Assembly: GCA_003519205.1 (NCBI GenBank)
Contig: DOXE01000180.1
Location: 7,404-16,948, forward strand
DNA length: 9,545 nucleotides
Direction: 5' to 3'
DNA from: Chloroflexota bacterium
GTDB lineage: Bacteria; Chloroflexota; Anaerolineae; Promineifilales; Promineifilaceae
Positions 1 through 6,557 of this stretch are shown one piece after another; the first letter of the stretch is position 1; each line of letters starts with the position of its first letter. A model generated the notes under the pieces. It had not been told where the DNA came from. It was given only the letters and a program-made list of their open reading frames with translations, and made no database searches. Both the position numbers and the translations under genes were made by a program.

Positions 1-131
1 CCATCACCCACTGCTCCAAAATCCTTAACACTCACTGCTTCACCCAACTTGTCGTGCAGCGAAACTACAGCCGCACCTGTTGCATCACTCTTGTAAGTGA
101 TTTGCTTTGCTTTAACTTTTGTATATGCCAT
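1..131 (-). CDS. Second tailspike / pectate-lyase-fold protein, N-terminal fragment (open at left edge)
   Basis: Only the first 43 codons are in the window. The protein starts MAYTKVKAKQ and reaches the motif AVSVKDFGAVGDG by residue 32. That motif is the usual entry into the pectate-lyase-like right-handed beta-helix of phage tailspikes. The same motif occurs in the upstream tailspike at residues 271-282, where it follows a long virion-anchor region. Here it is preceded by only about 30 residues, so this protein has no T7 gp17-type anchor of its own. The ATG at 131 is supported by a Shine-Dalgarno AAAGGA nine bases upstream. The gene lies 68 nt downstream of the first tailspike gene on the same strand. 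By analogy with KP32-type Klebsiella phages that carry two depolymerase spikes, it probably attaches through its short N-terminus to the first spike. That attachment and any polysaccharide-degrading activity are inferred. The catalytic part is outside the window. Confidence 0.8.
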   Translation of the reverse strand, partial: MAYTKVKAKQITYKSDATGAAVVSLHDKLGEAVSVKDFGAVGD

Positions 132-140
132 TTCTTATTT

Positions 141-146
141 TCCTTT
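141..146 (-). promoter_or_regulatory. Ribosome binding site of second tailspike
   Basis: On the minus strand, AAAGGA precedes the ATG at 131 by nine bases within an A-rich leader (AAAGGAAAATAAGAA before the ATG). It fixes the start of the second tailspike. The SD lies in a short imperfect palindrome, CCTTTAATAAAGG. Its stem is only about five pairs, so I do not claim that it sequesters the site. Confidence 0.6.
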
Positions 147-179
147 ATTAAAGGTGTAGGTCATGTTGGTTGGTTAGCT

Positions 180-204
180 ATTATTTACGTAAAAATTATT
201 TACG
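180..204 (-). repeat. 10-bp direct repeat with interleaved inverted repeat at tailspike 3' end
   Basis: Two exact copies of ATTATTTACG (plus strand 180-189 and 195-204) are separated by five bases. The second copy overlaps the stop codon of the 920-aa tailspike. The same bases also form an inverted repeat, CGTAAA (188-193) and TTTACG (199-204), with a five-base spacer. As RNA this is a weak AT-rich hairpin without a following U-tract, so it is not a convincing intrinsic terminator. It could be a recombination or duplication scar between the two spike genes. Confidence 0.45.
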
Positions 205-2962
205 CGATCGCGGCCTCGGCCTTGAATACGGCGGCAGTTATAAAGTCCGCCGTATGCCTCCACGCAACACCGCCATCGTCCGGTGCGAACCCTGACGTGT
301 GAGTTGGCGCAGTGCCGCCGGATGTTCCTGCGCTTTCTGCGATGTAGACGTTGCTGCCGTTGTATCGAATGTTGCCAGCCACGTATGCTGTGGCCGCAAC
401 CCATGCAGCCTCCGTCGTCACGGAACTGTGCAAGTATCGCCACACAACGCCGCCACCATCCGATGCGAAGCCGGACGAGTGTGTTGGAGCCGTAGCCCCG
501 GACGTTGCGGCGTTGAGCGCCATGTAGGTCCTGCCGCCGTTGCTGGTGAAATTCCAGCGAGTGTAGGCGGTCGTGGTAGTCCAAGCACCTTTGAGAACAA
601 CCCCGCTAGTTGTGCAGACGGCTCCCGCAGGATTCCCGGTTGATACGTTACGATATCTGACCCTCTGCCCTTTGATGTAGTAACCCTGATCGGCTGGCGT
701 CGTGTCAGTTTCCAGAACATCCAATACCGGGACAATGTAGGCGGAGCCAGCCCCACGCGGAGAAACATAGCGACTGTTGGCGCTTGCCCCCGTAAGGCTC
801 ATCACCCCGCCGTCGTAATACGGAGTGTTCCCGTCAAGGAAAAACCGCACGGTTCCACCGGAACCGACATCGCCAAGGCGCAGCACAACGCCAACCGGGT
901 TTGTCACATAATTGTTTTTGGCAACGATCAAACTCTCGCCGTATGCCGATGTCGATGCGTTGTGTAATATCAGGGCATCACTTCCTGCGTATTCGCACCC
1001 TTGCACGCGAAGATGGATAGCCCGGGCGCGTATTCCGTAACCAGGCGCGAGGAACCGGCACGACCTGAATGACACATCGATGCGCGACGTTGCCGTAAAA
1101 TCCTGCCAATACATATGAGGAAGCGTAGCCCTTGGAACGGCAGGATCGGCGTCAAAAGTGCAGTTATTAAACTCGGCTGATTTGATGGCCGTGGTGCCGG
1201 AGGCCATGTAGACAAGCCCTACTGTTGACGCGCCGCTAATATCGGAGTTGCCGAAGAACCGGCAACCGTTAAACGTGTAATACCCATATAGCAAACGGAT
1301 AGGATACGAGACATCAAATCGGCAGTTGTCAGCGAACATTTGCGGCACGTGCAAATAAGCGAACTTGCGCGCGATCACGTTGCTCATGTGAACGGGGTAA
1401 TACCCGCTCGTCAGTCCCTCGTAAGCCAGATCAAGGCGGTCATGCGTTATGCCATTGCTGATGACGGTGCGATGCGCGTATGATGTCGCGCCGCTGTTGA
1501 GTTCGACCTCAAGGCTGTCGATGTCAAAATCAGACAAAATGAGATCGTCGTAGCTGGCCGTAATCGTAATGTCGGAGCGCACATAATCAGCAGTGCGACC
1601 ATACTGCCGAATACCACTAAAAATAACAGAGCGCATTGTCAGCGCTCCACTGCCAGCGATGTTTACGCCATCGGCAAGCGGATCGTAGAAAGTAACATTT
1701 TCGACGCGGACCTCGTCGAATCCGTATGCTGCGCGAGATCCGATTTTTAGACACGCACTCTGCTGATAATCAAGCTCAGCGATTCCTGGCGTAATGCCCT
1801 GATTGGCGAAGTTGCCGTCTAGAGCGAGATTGCGAACGGTCAACTTCACGTTTGCGTTCGCGTCAGCTACCGGGTAGAAACTCAGCATCTGCTGGAACGA
1901 ACTACCACCGAGTGAAATGGCATTGTTCTTTCGCTTGATCAGCGACGATGGCCCATCGCCGAACACAGTGAGGCAAGTTCCTGCGGGGATGTTGCCACCA
2001 TAAACCGACACTGTTCCGCCGATGATGTAGGTTCCTGACGGGAAGTAGACCGAACCGACACCACGAGCGACGGCAGCGTCAATCGCTGCGGTGATTGCGA
2101 CTTGGTCGTCAGTCGCGCCGTCGCCCACCGCCCCGAAATCTTTGACACTGACGACCTCGCGCAGCTTGGTCTGGACGTTGGTAGCCACTGCCCCTGTACC
2201 GGCAGGGATGTAAGACACGGCAGAAGCATCAGTCTCGCCAATGTCTGTCACAGCAAAATGCACTACCTCGATGTTGTTAGTGCCGGTGACAGGTGCTTCG
2301 CTGAATGTCAGTGTATCGCCAACAATCGTATAGGTATCGCTCTGTTGGTAAACACCACCCATGTATATGACTACGGATGATCCAGAAGCACCAGGATCTC
2401 TTGCCAGGGTGAATACCGTGGTGGAGTCATCCCCTGAGAACAGTTGCCGTGTAATTGCGCTAGGCGCTCCAAAGTCACCAACCGGAGCATAGGCAGGTTC
2501 GCCATTAGCATCGAAATACATGAACGTATTTGCCCGATCAGTAGCACTGGCAAGCGTCATGTCGATACTGGTTGGATCTGTGACAGGCGCTTTAATCGCA
2601 CGTTCAGCAGTCTCAGCAACCTGTTGTGTCAGAATTGTCTGGCTATCCAGTTCATCATTAAGAGTATTGGCAAACAGATCGCCGCCAGTGGTGAAGTCAG
2701 TCGTGCGCTCAATCGCTCTGGCACCGACGATGGTGATGGTATCTGCGCTGGTAGCAGCAGAGGTCAGCGTGACAGATCCTACGCCAGTGGTAGGATTGAT
2801 TGATACCGTATAGTTTGTCGTGAGAGTCAGCAGTGTGCTGTTCTTGTAAACAGCAATATCCGTCTGCGCCAACACCTCGAAGTTGAACGCATACGGGCCT
2901 ACGCCAGCCGATCCGGTATAGACTATGCGACGGTCAACATTGGAAATTGCGTAATCAGCCAT
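200..2962 (-). CDS. Tailspike: T7 gp17-like virion anchor plus beta-helix (probable depolymerase)
   Basis: This 920-aa receptor-binding protein probably recognises, and may cleave, surface polysaccharide. Residues 1 to about 125 resemble the T7 tail-fibre N-terminal domain that anchors the fibre to the tail: FNFEVLAQTDIAVYKN, then a TNYTVSINPTTG strand, RTTDFTTGGDLFANTLN and an AETAERA helix. Residues about 168-240 form a second small beta domain (TTVFTLARDPG, MGGVYQQSDTYTI, LTFSEAP), possibly an adaptor. The linker SAVSYIPAGTGAVATNVQTK (249-266) and VVSVKDFGAVGDG (270-282) lead into a pectate-lyase-like helix. Its coils recur as VRNLALDGN, VENVTFYDPLADGVNI, FADNCRFD, FNGCRFF, FNNCTFDA and FRSCRF. 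Two homologous 52-residue modules close the protein (793-844, 853-904). The ATG follows an SD (AAAGGA, 6 nt spacing) that overlaps the stop of the upstream gene. G+C rises markedly from about residue 247. I could not assign catalytic residues, so enzymatic activity is inferred from the fold only. Confidence 0.88.
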   Translation of the reverse strand: MADYAISNVDRRIVYTGSAGVGPYAFNFEVLAQTDIAVYKNSTLLTLTTNYTVSINPTTGVGSVTLTSAATSADTITIVGARAIERTTDFTTGGDLFANTLNDELDSQTILTQQVAETAERAIKAPVTDPTSIDMTLASATDRANTFMYFDANGEPAYAPVGDFGAPSAITRQLFSGDDSTTVFTLARDPGASGSSVVIYMGGVYQQSDTYTIVGDTLTFSEAPVTGTNNIEVVHFAVTDIGETDASAVSYIPAGTGAVATNVQTKLREVVSVKDFGAVGDGATDDQVAITAAIDAAVARGVGSVYFPSGTYIIGGTVSVYGGNIPAGTCLTVFGDGPSSLIKRKNNAISLGGSSFQQMLSFYPVADANANVKLTVRNLALDGNFANQGITPGIAELDYQQSACLKIGSRAAYGFDEVRVENVTFYDPLADGVNIAGSGALTMRSVIFSGIRQYGRTADYVRSDITITASYDDLILSDFDIDSLEVELNSGATSYAHRTVISNGITHDRLDLAYEGLTSGYYPVHMSNVIARKFAYLHVPQMFADNCRFDVSYPIRLLYGYYTFNGCRFFGNSDISGASTVGLVYMASGTTAIKSAEFNNCTFDADPAVPRATLPHMYWQDFTATSRIDVSFRSCRFLAPGYGIRARAIHLRVQGCEYAGSDALILHNASTSAYGESLIVAKNNYVTNPVGVVLRLGDVGSGGTVRFFLDGNTPYYDGGVMSLTGASANSRYVSPRGAGSAYIVPVLDVLETDTTPADQGYYIKGQRVRYRNVSTGNPAGAVCTTSGVVLKGAWTTTTAYTRWNFTSNGGRTYMALNAATSGATAPTHSSGFASDGGGVVWRYLHSSVTTEAAWVAATAYVAGNIRYNGSNVYIAESAGTSGGTAPTHTSGFAPDDGGVAWRHTADFITAAVFKAEAAIA
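251..406 (-). repeat. C-terminal module, copy 2 (tailspike residues 853-904)
   Basis: This 52-residue module runs from AWVAATAY to GGVAWRHT and includes TSGGTAPTHTSGF. It is homologous to the copy immediately before it: W at module position 2, Y at 8, Y at 21, TSG at 28-30, TAPTH at 32-36, SGF at 38-40 and W at 49 are shared. Conserved W/Y positions and the short beta-rich pattern recall small carbohydrate-binding modules appended to phage and secreted enzymes. Sugar binding is inferred, not shown. Confidence 0.75.
431..586 (-). repeat. C-terminal module, copy 1 (tailspike residues 793-844)
   Basis: This is the first of two tandem 52-residue modules, from AWTTTTAY to GGVVWRYL with TSGATAPTHSSGF in the middle. 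It is separated from copy 2 by eight residues (HSSVTTEA). The two copies align without gaps but have diverged at many positions, so this is an old duplication or independent acquisition of related modules, not a recent tandem copy. Confidence 0.75.
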
Positions 2963-2968
2963 TGTAGT

Positions 2969-2974
2969 TCCTTT
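2969..2974 (-). promoter_or_regulatory. Ribosome binding site of the 920-aa tailspike
   Basis: AAAGGA lies six bases before the ATG at 2962 and overlaps the stop codon of the 979-aa ejection protein. This suggests coupled translation and supports the chosen start. Confidence 0.6.
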
Positions 2975-5913
2975 TACCGTTTATATTTACCTTCAATCAT
3001 TTGCTCTTCTTTGATCGCCTGGATAGCAGCGCCAAGATCTTTATCCTCAATTATCAATAGCTTTTTGGCATCAGAATACACATCTGATATATGTTTGTTA
3101 ATCACGCCTTGTGCGGCAGACAGATCTTTCTCAGCGAGACGCTGAACACCACTATTATCGCCAATCATCCTGACCTCGTTTTCCAGCTTGCCATCTCTTG
3201 TAGCCAGTTCTATCCAGCGATTATATTGCTGCGCATTCAGTTCAACCCCATCCATCTTTTTAGGTGGCCTATACGCCGGTATCCCATATTGTGCAAGAAC
3301 ACGATATGCGTCAGACCAAGTGCCATCAGAACGCTTAAATGGATTGAATGCCTCCGACCAATTACCCTGACCAATCTTCTTAACTTCTCCTGTAATAGGA
3401 TCTAGCTGCGGTGGCAATTTGTCAGAACACAATGGGTTACGTGAGCAATATGTATTCATCGCCTCCCAAAAGCCTTTTGCCGCGCCAGCGGTAAAGGAAT
3501 TCTCTTCTTCGCTGAATGCCTCCATTACCTGGCTTTTCTCAGGCTTCATAATCCGTTCCACGGCAGCAACGGCAGATGAATACGCGCCAGCAGGCGATCC
3601 GCCTATCCCAAATGTGGTTGCCTGTTTTGAGATTGCGGACATGATGTTATATACGCGGCTAGGCATATCTTTAGCTTGCGTCTGAAACGCATTCATAAGA
3701 TCACTAACGCCCTTGAGCATTGGCTGATCTTTCATGTATTCATAGATACCCAAAGATGCGCCCATCATTATCTTTTCCATATCTGCGCCACCACTAGCCA
3801 TCATGCTGTATTCGCCAGCAGTTGCAGACAAAGCAAGCAATGTTCCCAAAGGTTCTAGTCCAGCGTAGCTTACATAAACCTTATCCGGCCCGACATTAAC
3901 CTTTGTGATTTTCTTGTAATCTTCAAGCAATGCTGGGCTAACATCATCTTTGTTAAATACCAAACTAAATTCCTGCCAGCCAGTGCCTTTTAATGTTTCC
4001 TTGTCGCCAACCCGCATCGGGCCATATCCGGTCAATCTTCCTTCAAGAGCATAAGAACCAGCAGCAAATGTTATCCCCGCGCCCAATGTAACTCTAGCCA
4101 TCGCCATGTCACGCCGGATACCGCCAGCATTGTAATCACCCCAGAATCTGGGGCTGGCGAAATTAAGACCAGGAGTACGAGCCATTGCCTCCATCGCAAT
4201 ATTTGTCGGAGTCCTGACAAACGGAGCAAACATCTTTAGCAATGGATTTTGCAGCGCACCCTGCATTGCCTGTAGGTTCAAATCAAATCCAAAGTTTGCG
4301 GTGCCAATGCGCTCAGAACTTCCAAGAGTCTTGGTGAACGTCACCGTCCGCGCCATAGACTTCGCCGCATCATCAATGCTTTCAGTAGGATCGGCAAGTA
4401 TCTTTGCGGTGATCTCAGCAGCTTGTCTTGCGGCATCATCCTCTGGTATTCCAGATTCAACCATTCTGCGATACGCAATGTTGTATTCTCTGGTGGCAAT
4501 CGAATTAAGTTCAACGCGATATCCTATCGCCTTAAACATCTCATCGACAGACATCATTGCGCGACCAGGAAGAGTCACAAAATTGCCGTAGTATTTAAGC
4601 GCACCAGACAACGCCCTGCCGGTTACGCTATCGCCAAGATCAAACTCAAATGTATCTCTACCAACTTTAGCCTGTTCTATCTTTTGAAATGCGTCAGTAG
4701 GTTCATTCTTCATAAATGCCCTACCGCCGATTGCAAAGCCTTCTCTCATGCCTTGCATAAAACCTATTGCCATTGAATAGGTTTCATTCATCTGTATAGC
4801 TTCTTCACCGCCAAATGCAAAGTTTCTAGCCTTGCCGATTATTGATGCAACTGCGCGTTCAGGTATTTGAATGGCACCGAAAGCCAAGTTACCAGCAATA
4901 TTTTTTGCCTGCGTTACTGGGCTTGAAAGCAGTCCATTAATCCATGTGCTAAACCATACATCAGTCAAGCGCCCAGAGATAGTTTTCTCTGACAGAGATG
5001 CCCTTGCGCTACGGCTATCAAGAGCCGTATATTTCGACGCAAGATCATGTATAGATTCTATGCCGCCAGAACCACGGATAATCTCATCCAGCATTGCTCC
5101 GCGTTCTTTGGTAGCTGTCCTAGCCTGCGAGAATATCCCAAGAGTTCTAGCGATATCCGCCTGACGGCCACGCGCAGCCTTCATCAAAGAACCTTCTAAG
5201 GCAAGAGCCTGCGAGAATTCTGCGCCAAGTTCTGGCGTCAATGTACCGGCAATCTTGGCCTGCTTTACTTGCTCGGCAAGATCAAACGCCCGCTTGCCAG
5301 CGTCTGTAATAGCAAGCATCATCTTATATGCCTGCGTAGGATCTGCCTGAGTTCTCTCAAGCGGGTCTAATACTTTAGCAAGGAACGCCTCGTCATATCC
5401 ATCATCTGCTGCTTTGGCGGCTATTTCTTTATACGAAATCTTTTCTATCTTGTCTGCGCCATAAGCCCTAGCAGTAGATTCAATAAATTGCTTAAAGCTA
5501 TCGGAATCGTTAATCTGATTAAGATTAAATGCAGTCTTTACTTCGCCAGGCTTTGGCGACGGCACGCCTTCCTTTGGCATACTTGGTGCCATCTGAATTA
5601 CTTGCTCTTCTTTTGTCGGGCCAATCTTTGTTGTATCTGTTTCTTTGATAACCTGATATGGACCAACAGCGCCGGTATCCTCTTTGATTATCGGCTTTTT
5701 TGTTTTCAGCGGGGCTTTGGCTACTTCCTTTATAACTTGAGGTATGATTTTAGATAAACCAGCAACCTTTGTTGGCTCAAACTCAGGCTGGGTATCTTCA
5801 GGAACCAATACATCAGCAGGCCCGACTTCAGGCATTAACTCTGTTTTCTGTGCATCTGGCGCAATAGCGGCCAAATCGTCAATGCGCTGGTTCAGATCAG
5901 TTGCTATTGCCAT
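2974..5913 (-). CDS. Large internal virion / ejection protein, gp16-position
   Basis: This 979-aa protein lies where T7-like phages encode gp16, between a gp15-like gene and the tailspike. It probably is ejected with the DNA and contributes to the trans-envelope conduit. Residues about 50-125 are a Pro/Lys-rich linker. Residues 190-280 are helical (EGSLMKAARGRQADIARTLG). Residues 318-366 (WFSTWINGLLSSPVTQAKNI then IPERAVASIIG) and 446-595 (LPGRAMMSVDEMFKAIGYRV, TFTKTLG, FAPFVRTPTNIAMEAMART) match, from memory, a block widespread in very large phage virion and polyvalent proteins. A hydrophobic stretch lies at 607-622. The C-terminus has FNPFKRSDGTWSDAY and a YRPPKKMDGVEL element. I see no lytic transglycosylase domain, unlike T7 gp16 (about 1,318 aa). 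The start ATG overlaps the upstream stop as TAATG, with GGGG eight bases upstream. The only two cysteines are C823 and C829. Virion role is well supported by context; the mechanism is inferred. Confidence 0.75.
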   Translation of the reverse strand: MAIATDLNQRIDDLAAIAPDAQKTELMPEVGPADVLVPEDTQPEFEPTKVAGLSKIIPQVIKEVAKAPLKTKKPIIKEDTGAVGPYQVIKETDTTKIGPTKEEQVIQMAPSMPKEGVPSPKPGEVKTAFNLNQINDSDSFKQFIESTARAYGADKIEKISYKEIAAKAADDGYDEAFLAKVLDPLERTQADPTQAYKMMLAITDAGKRAFDLAEQVKQAKIAGTLTPELGAEFSQALALEGSLMKAARGRQADIARTLGIFSQARTATKERGAMLDEIIRGSGGIESIHDLASKYTALDSRSARASLSEKTISGRLTDVWFSTWINGLLSSPVTQAKNIAGNLAFGAIQIPERAVASIIGKARNFAFGGEEAIQMNETYSMAIGFMQGMREGFAIGGRAFMKNEPTDAFQKIEQAKVGRDTFEFDLGDSVTGRALSGALKYYGNFVTLPGRAMMSVDEMFKAIGYRVELNSIATREYNIAYRRMVESGIPEDDAARQAAEITAKILADPTESIDDAAKSMARTVTFTKTLGSSERIGTANFGFDLNLQAMQGALQNPLLKMFAPFVRTPTNIAMEAMARTPGLNFASPRFWGDYNAGGIRRDMAMARVTLGAGITFAAGSYALEGRLTGYGPMRVGDKETLKGTGWQEFSLVFNKDDVSPALLEDYKKITKVNVGPDKVYVSYAGLEPLGTLLALSATAGEYSMMASGGADMEKIMMGASLGIYEYMKDQPMLKGVSDLMNAFQTQAKDMPSRVYNIMSAISKQATTFGIGGSPAGAYSSAVAAVERIMKPEKSQVMEAFSEEENSFTAGAAKGFWEAMNTYCSRNPLCSDKLPPQLDPITGEVKKIGQGNWSEAFNPFKRSDGTWSDAYRVLAQYGIPAYRPPKKMDGVELNAQQYNRWIELATRDGKLENEVRMIGDNSGVQRLAEKDLSAAQGVINKHISDVYSDAKKLLIIEDKDLGAAIQAIKEEQMIEGKYKR

Positions 5914-6557
5914 TATTGTTGCCCCGCATTTTTATCTGTTTCTGACGGAGATGCTGCCATTGCGCTACCAGCTACCCCAATACCAACATTCTTTTTGGTT
6001 ATGGATTTTTTCACAGCTTTGGTCGCTTCGGCAGTACCTTTTCTTACCGCTTTAATTCCAGAGCCTAAAGTTCCCAAAGTGATAAGATTAATAGGATCTG
6101 CAAAAATATTGCCTATAGTTCCAGCTATTGCAGAGGCTTTCTCACCAGCCCCAGCCTTTTGTGCAGCATTAAAGAAAGCGTCTCCAGCCATCTCGCCAGT
6201 TACGCCGATTGCTTCCATGAATTTACCAACAGATTTTAGCGCCTTCATCCCCTCTTCAGTTTGAGGAATGGCAGTAAGGGCCTGCTGAATCTGGCTAATC
6301 CTTGCCTGCGCCTTAGTTGGATCTTGAGTCTTAATGTATTCATATATGCCAGCAAGACCGGCAGGAACACTTGCAGCGATACCGGATACAACAGTGCCAG
6401 CCGCCTCAACAGCACCGGTTTTAGGACGCTCTGCGGCAGCACCAAATATAGGAGACACTTCAAATCCTGCTGGCTTTTCTGCGGCAGCGAGTTCGGCATC
6501 GGAAGCCTCAATCATCCCGTTAGCCATATACTGCATGTATCTTTCGTCTAAATTCAT
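5913..6557 (-). CDS. Ala/Gly-rich putative ejection-complex protein
   Basis: This 214-aa protein is Ala/Gly-rich. It has hydrophobic segments at about 50-73 (AAGTVVSGIAASVPAGLAGI), 143-169 (around IAGTIGNIFADPINLITLG) and 191-202. They could insert into or associate with a membrane. The tail is Lys-rich (residues 172-189). The pattern VPAGLAGI, then about 30 residues, then PQTEEGMKALKSVGKF resembles a segment I recall from inside very large phage polyvalent or ejection proteins. This gene and the next may therefore be one ancestral protein encoded as two. Its ATG overlaps the stop of the 544-aa gene as ATGA, with SD AGGGG six bases upstream; its stop overlaps the next start as TAATG. There is no cysteine. 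The exact function is unknown. Placement among internal virion genes is the main evidence for a virion or ejection role. Confidence 0.6.
   Translation of the reverse strand: MNLDERYMQYMANGMIEASDAELAAAEKPAGFEVSPIFGAAAERPKTGAVEAAGTVVSGIAASVPAGLAGIYEYIKTQDPTKAQARISQIQQALTAIPQTEEGMKALKSVGKFMEAIGVTGEMAGDAFFNAAQKAGAGEKASAIAGTIGNIFADPINLITLGTLGSGIKAVRKGTAEATKAVKKSITKKNVGIGVAGSAMAASPSETDKNAGQQ

Noticed and set aside
132..199. Nine-codon reading frame (ATGACCTACACC...) and an AT-rich leader before the second tailspike, as a leader peptide or promoter
   Set aside because: No Shine-Dalgarno precedes the tiny frame and no clear -35/-10 pair with proper spacing is recognisable. AT-richness alone is not evidence.
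174..584. 136-codon minus-strand frame overlapping the tailspike 3' end
   Set aside because: Arg/Gly/His-rich translation in an alternative frame of the G+C-rich repeat region, with no start signal. It is a compositional shadow.
6008..6014. Poly-A run in the 214-aa gene (codons for KKS) as a possible programmed frameshift into the next gene
   Set aside because: The run does not form a canonical X-XXY-YYZ heptamer in the reading frame, and the -1 reading appears to stop within a few codons. The overlapping TAATG start explains expression of the next gene.
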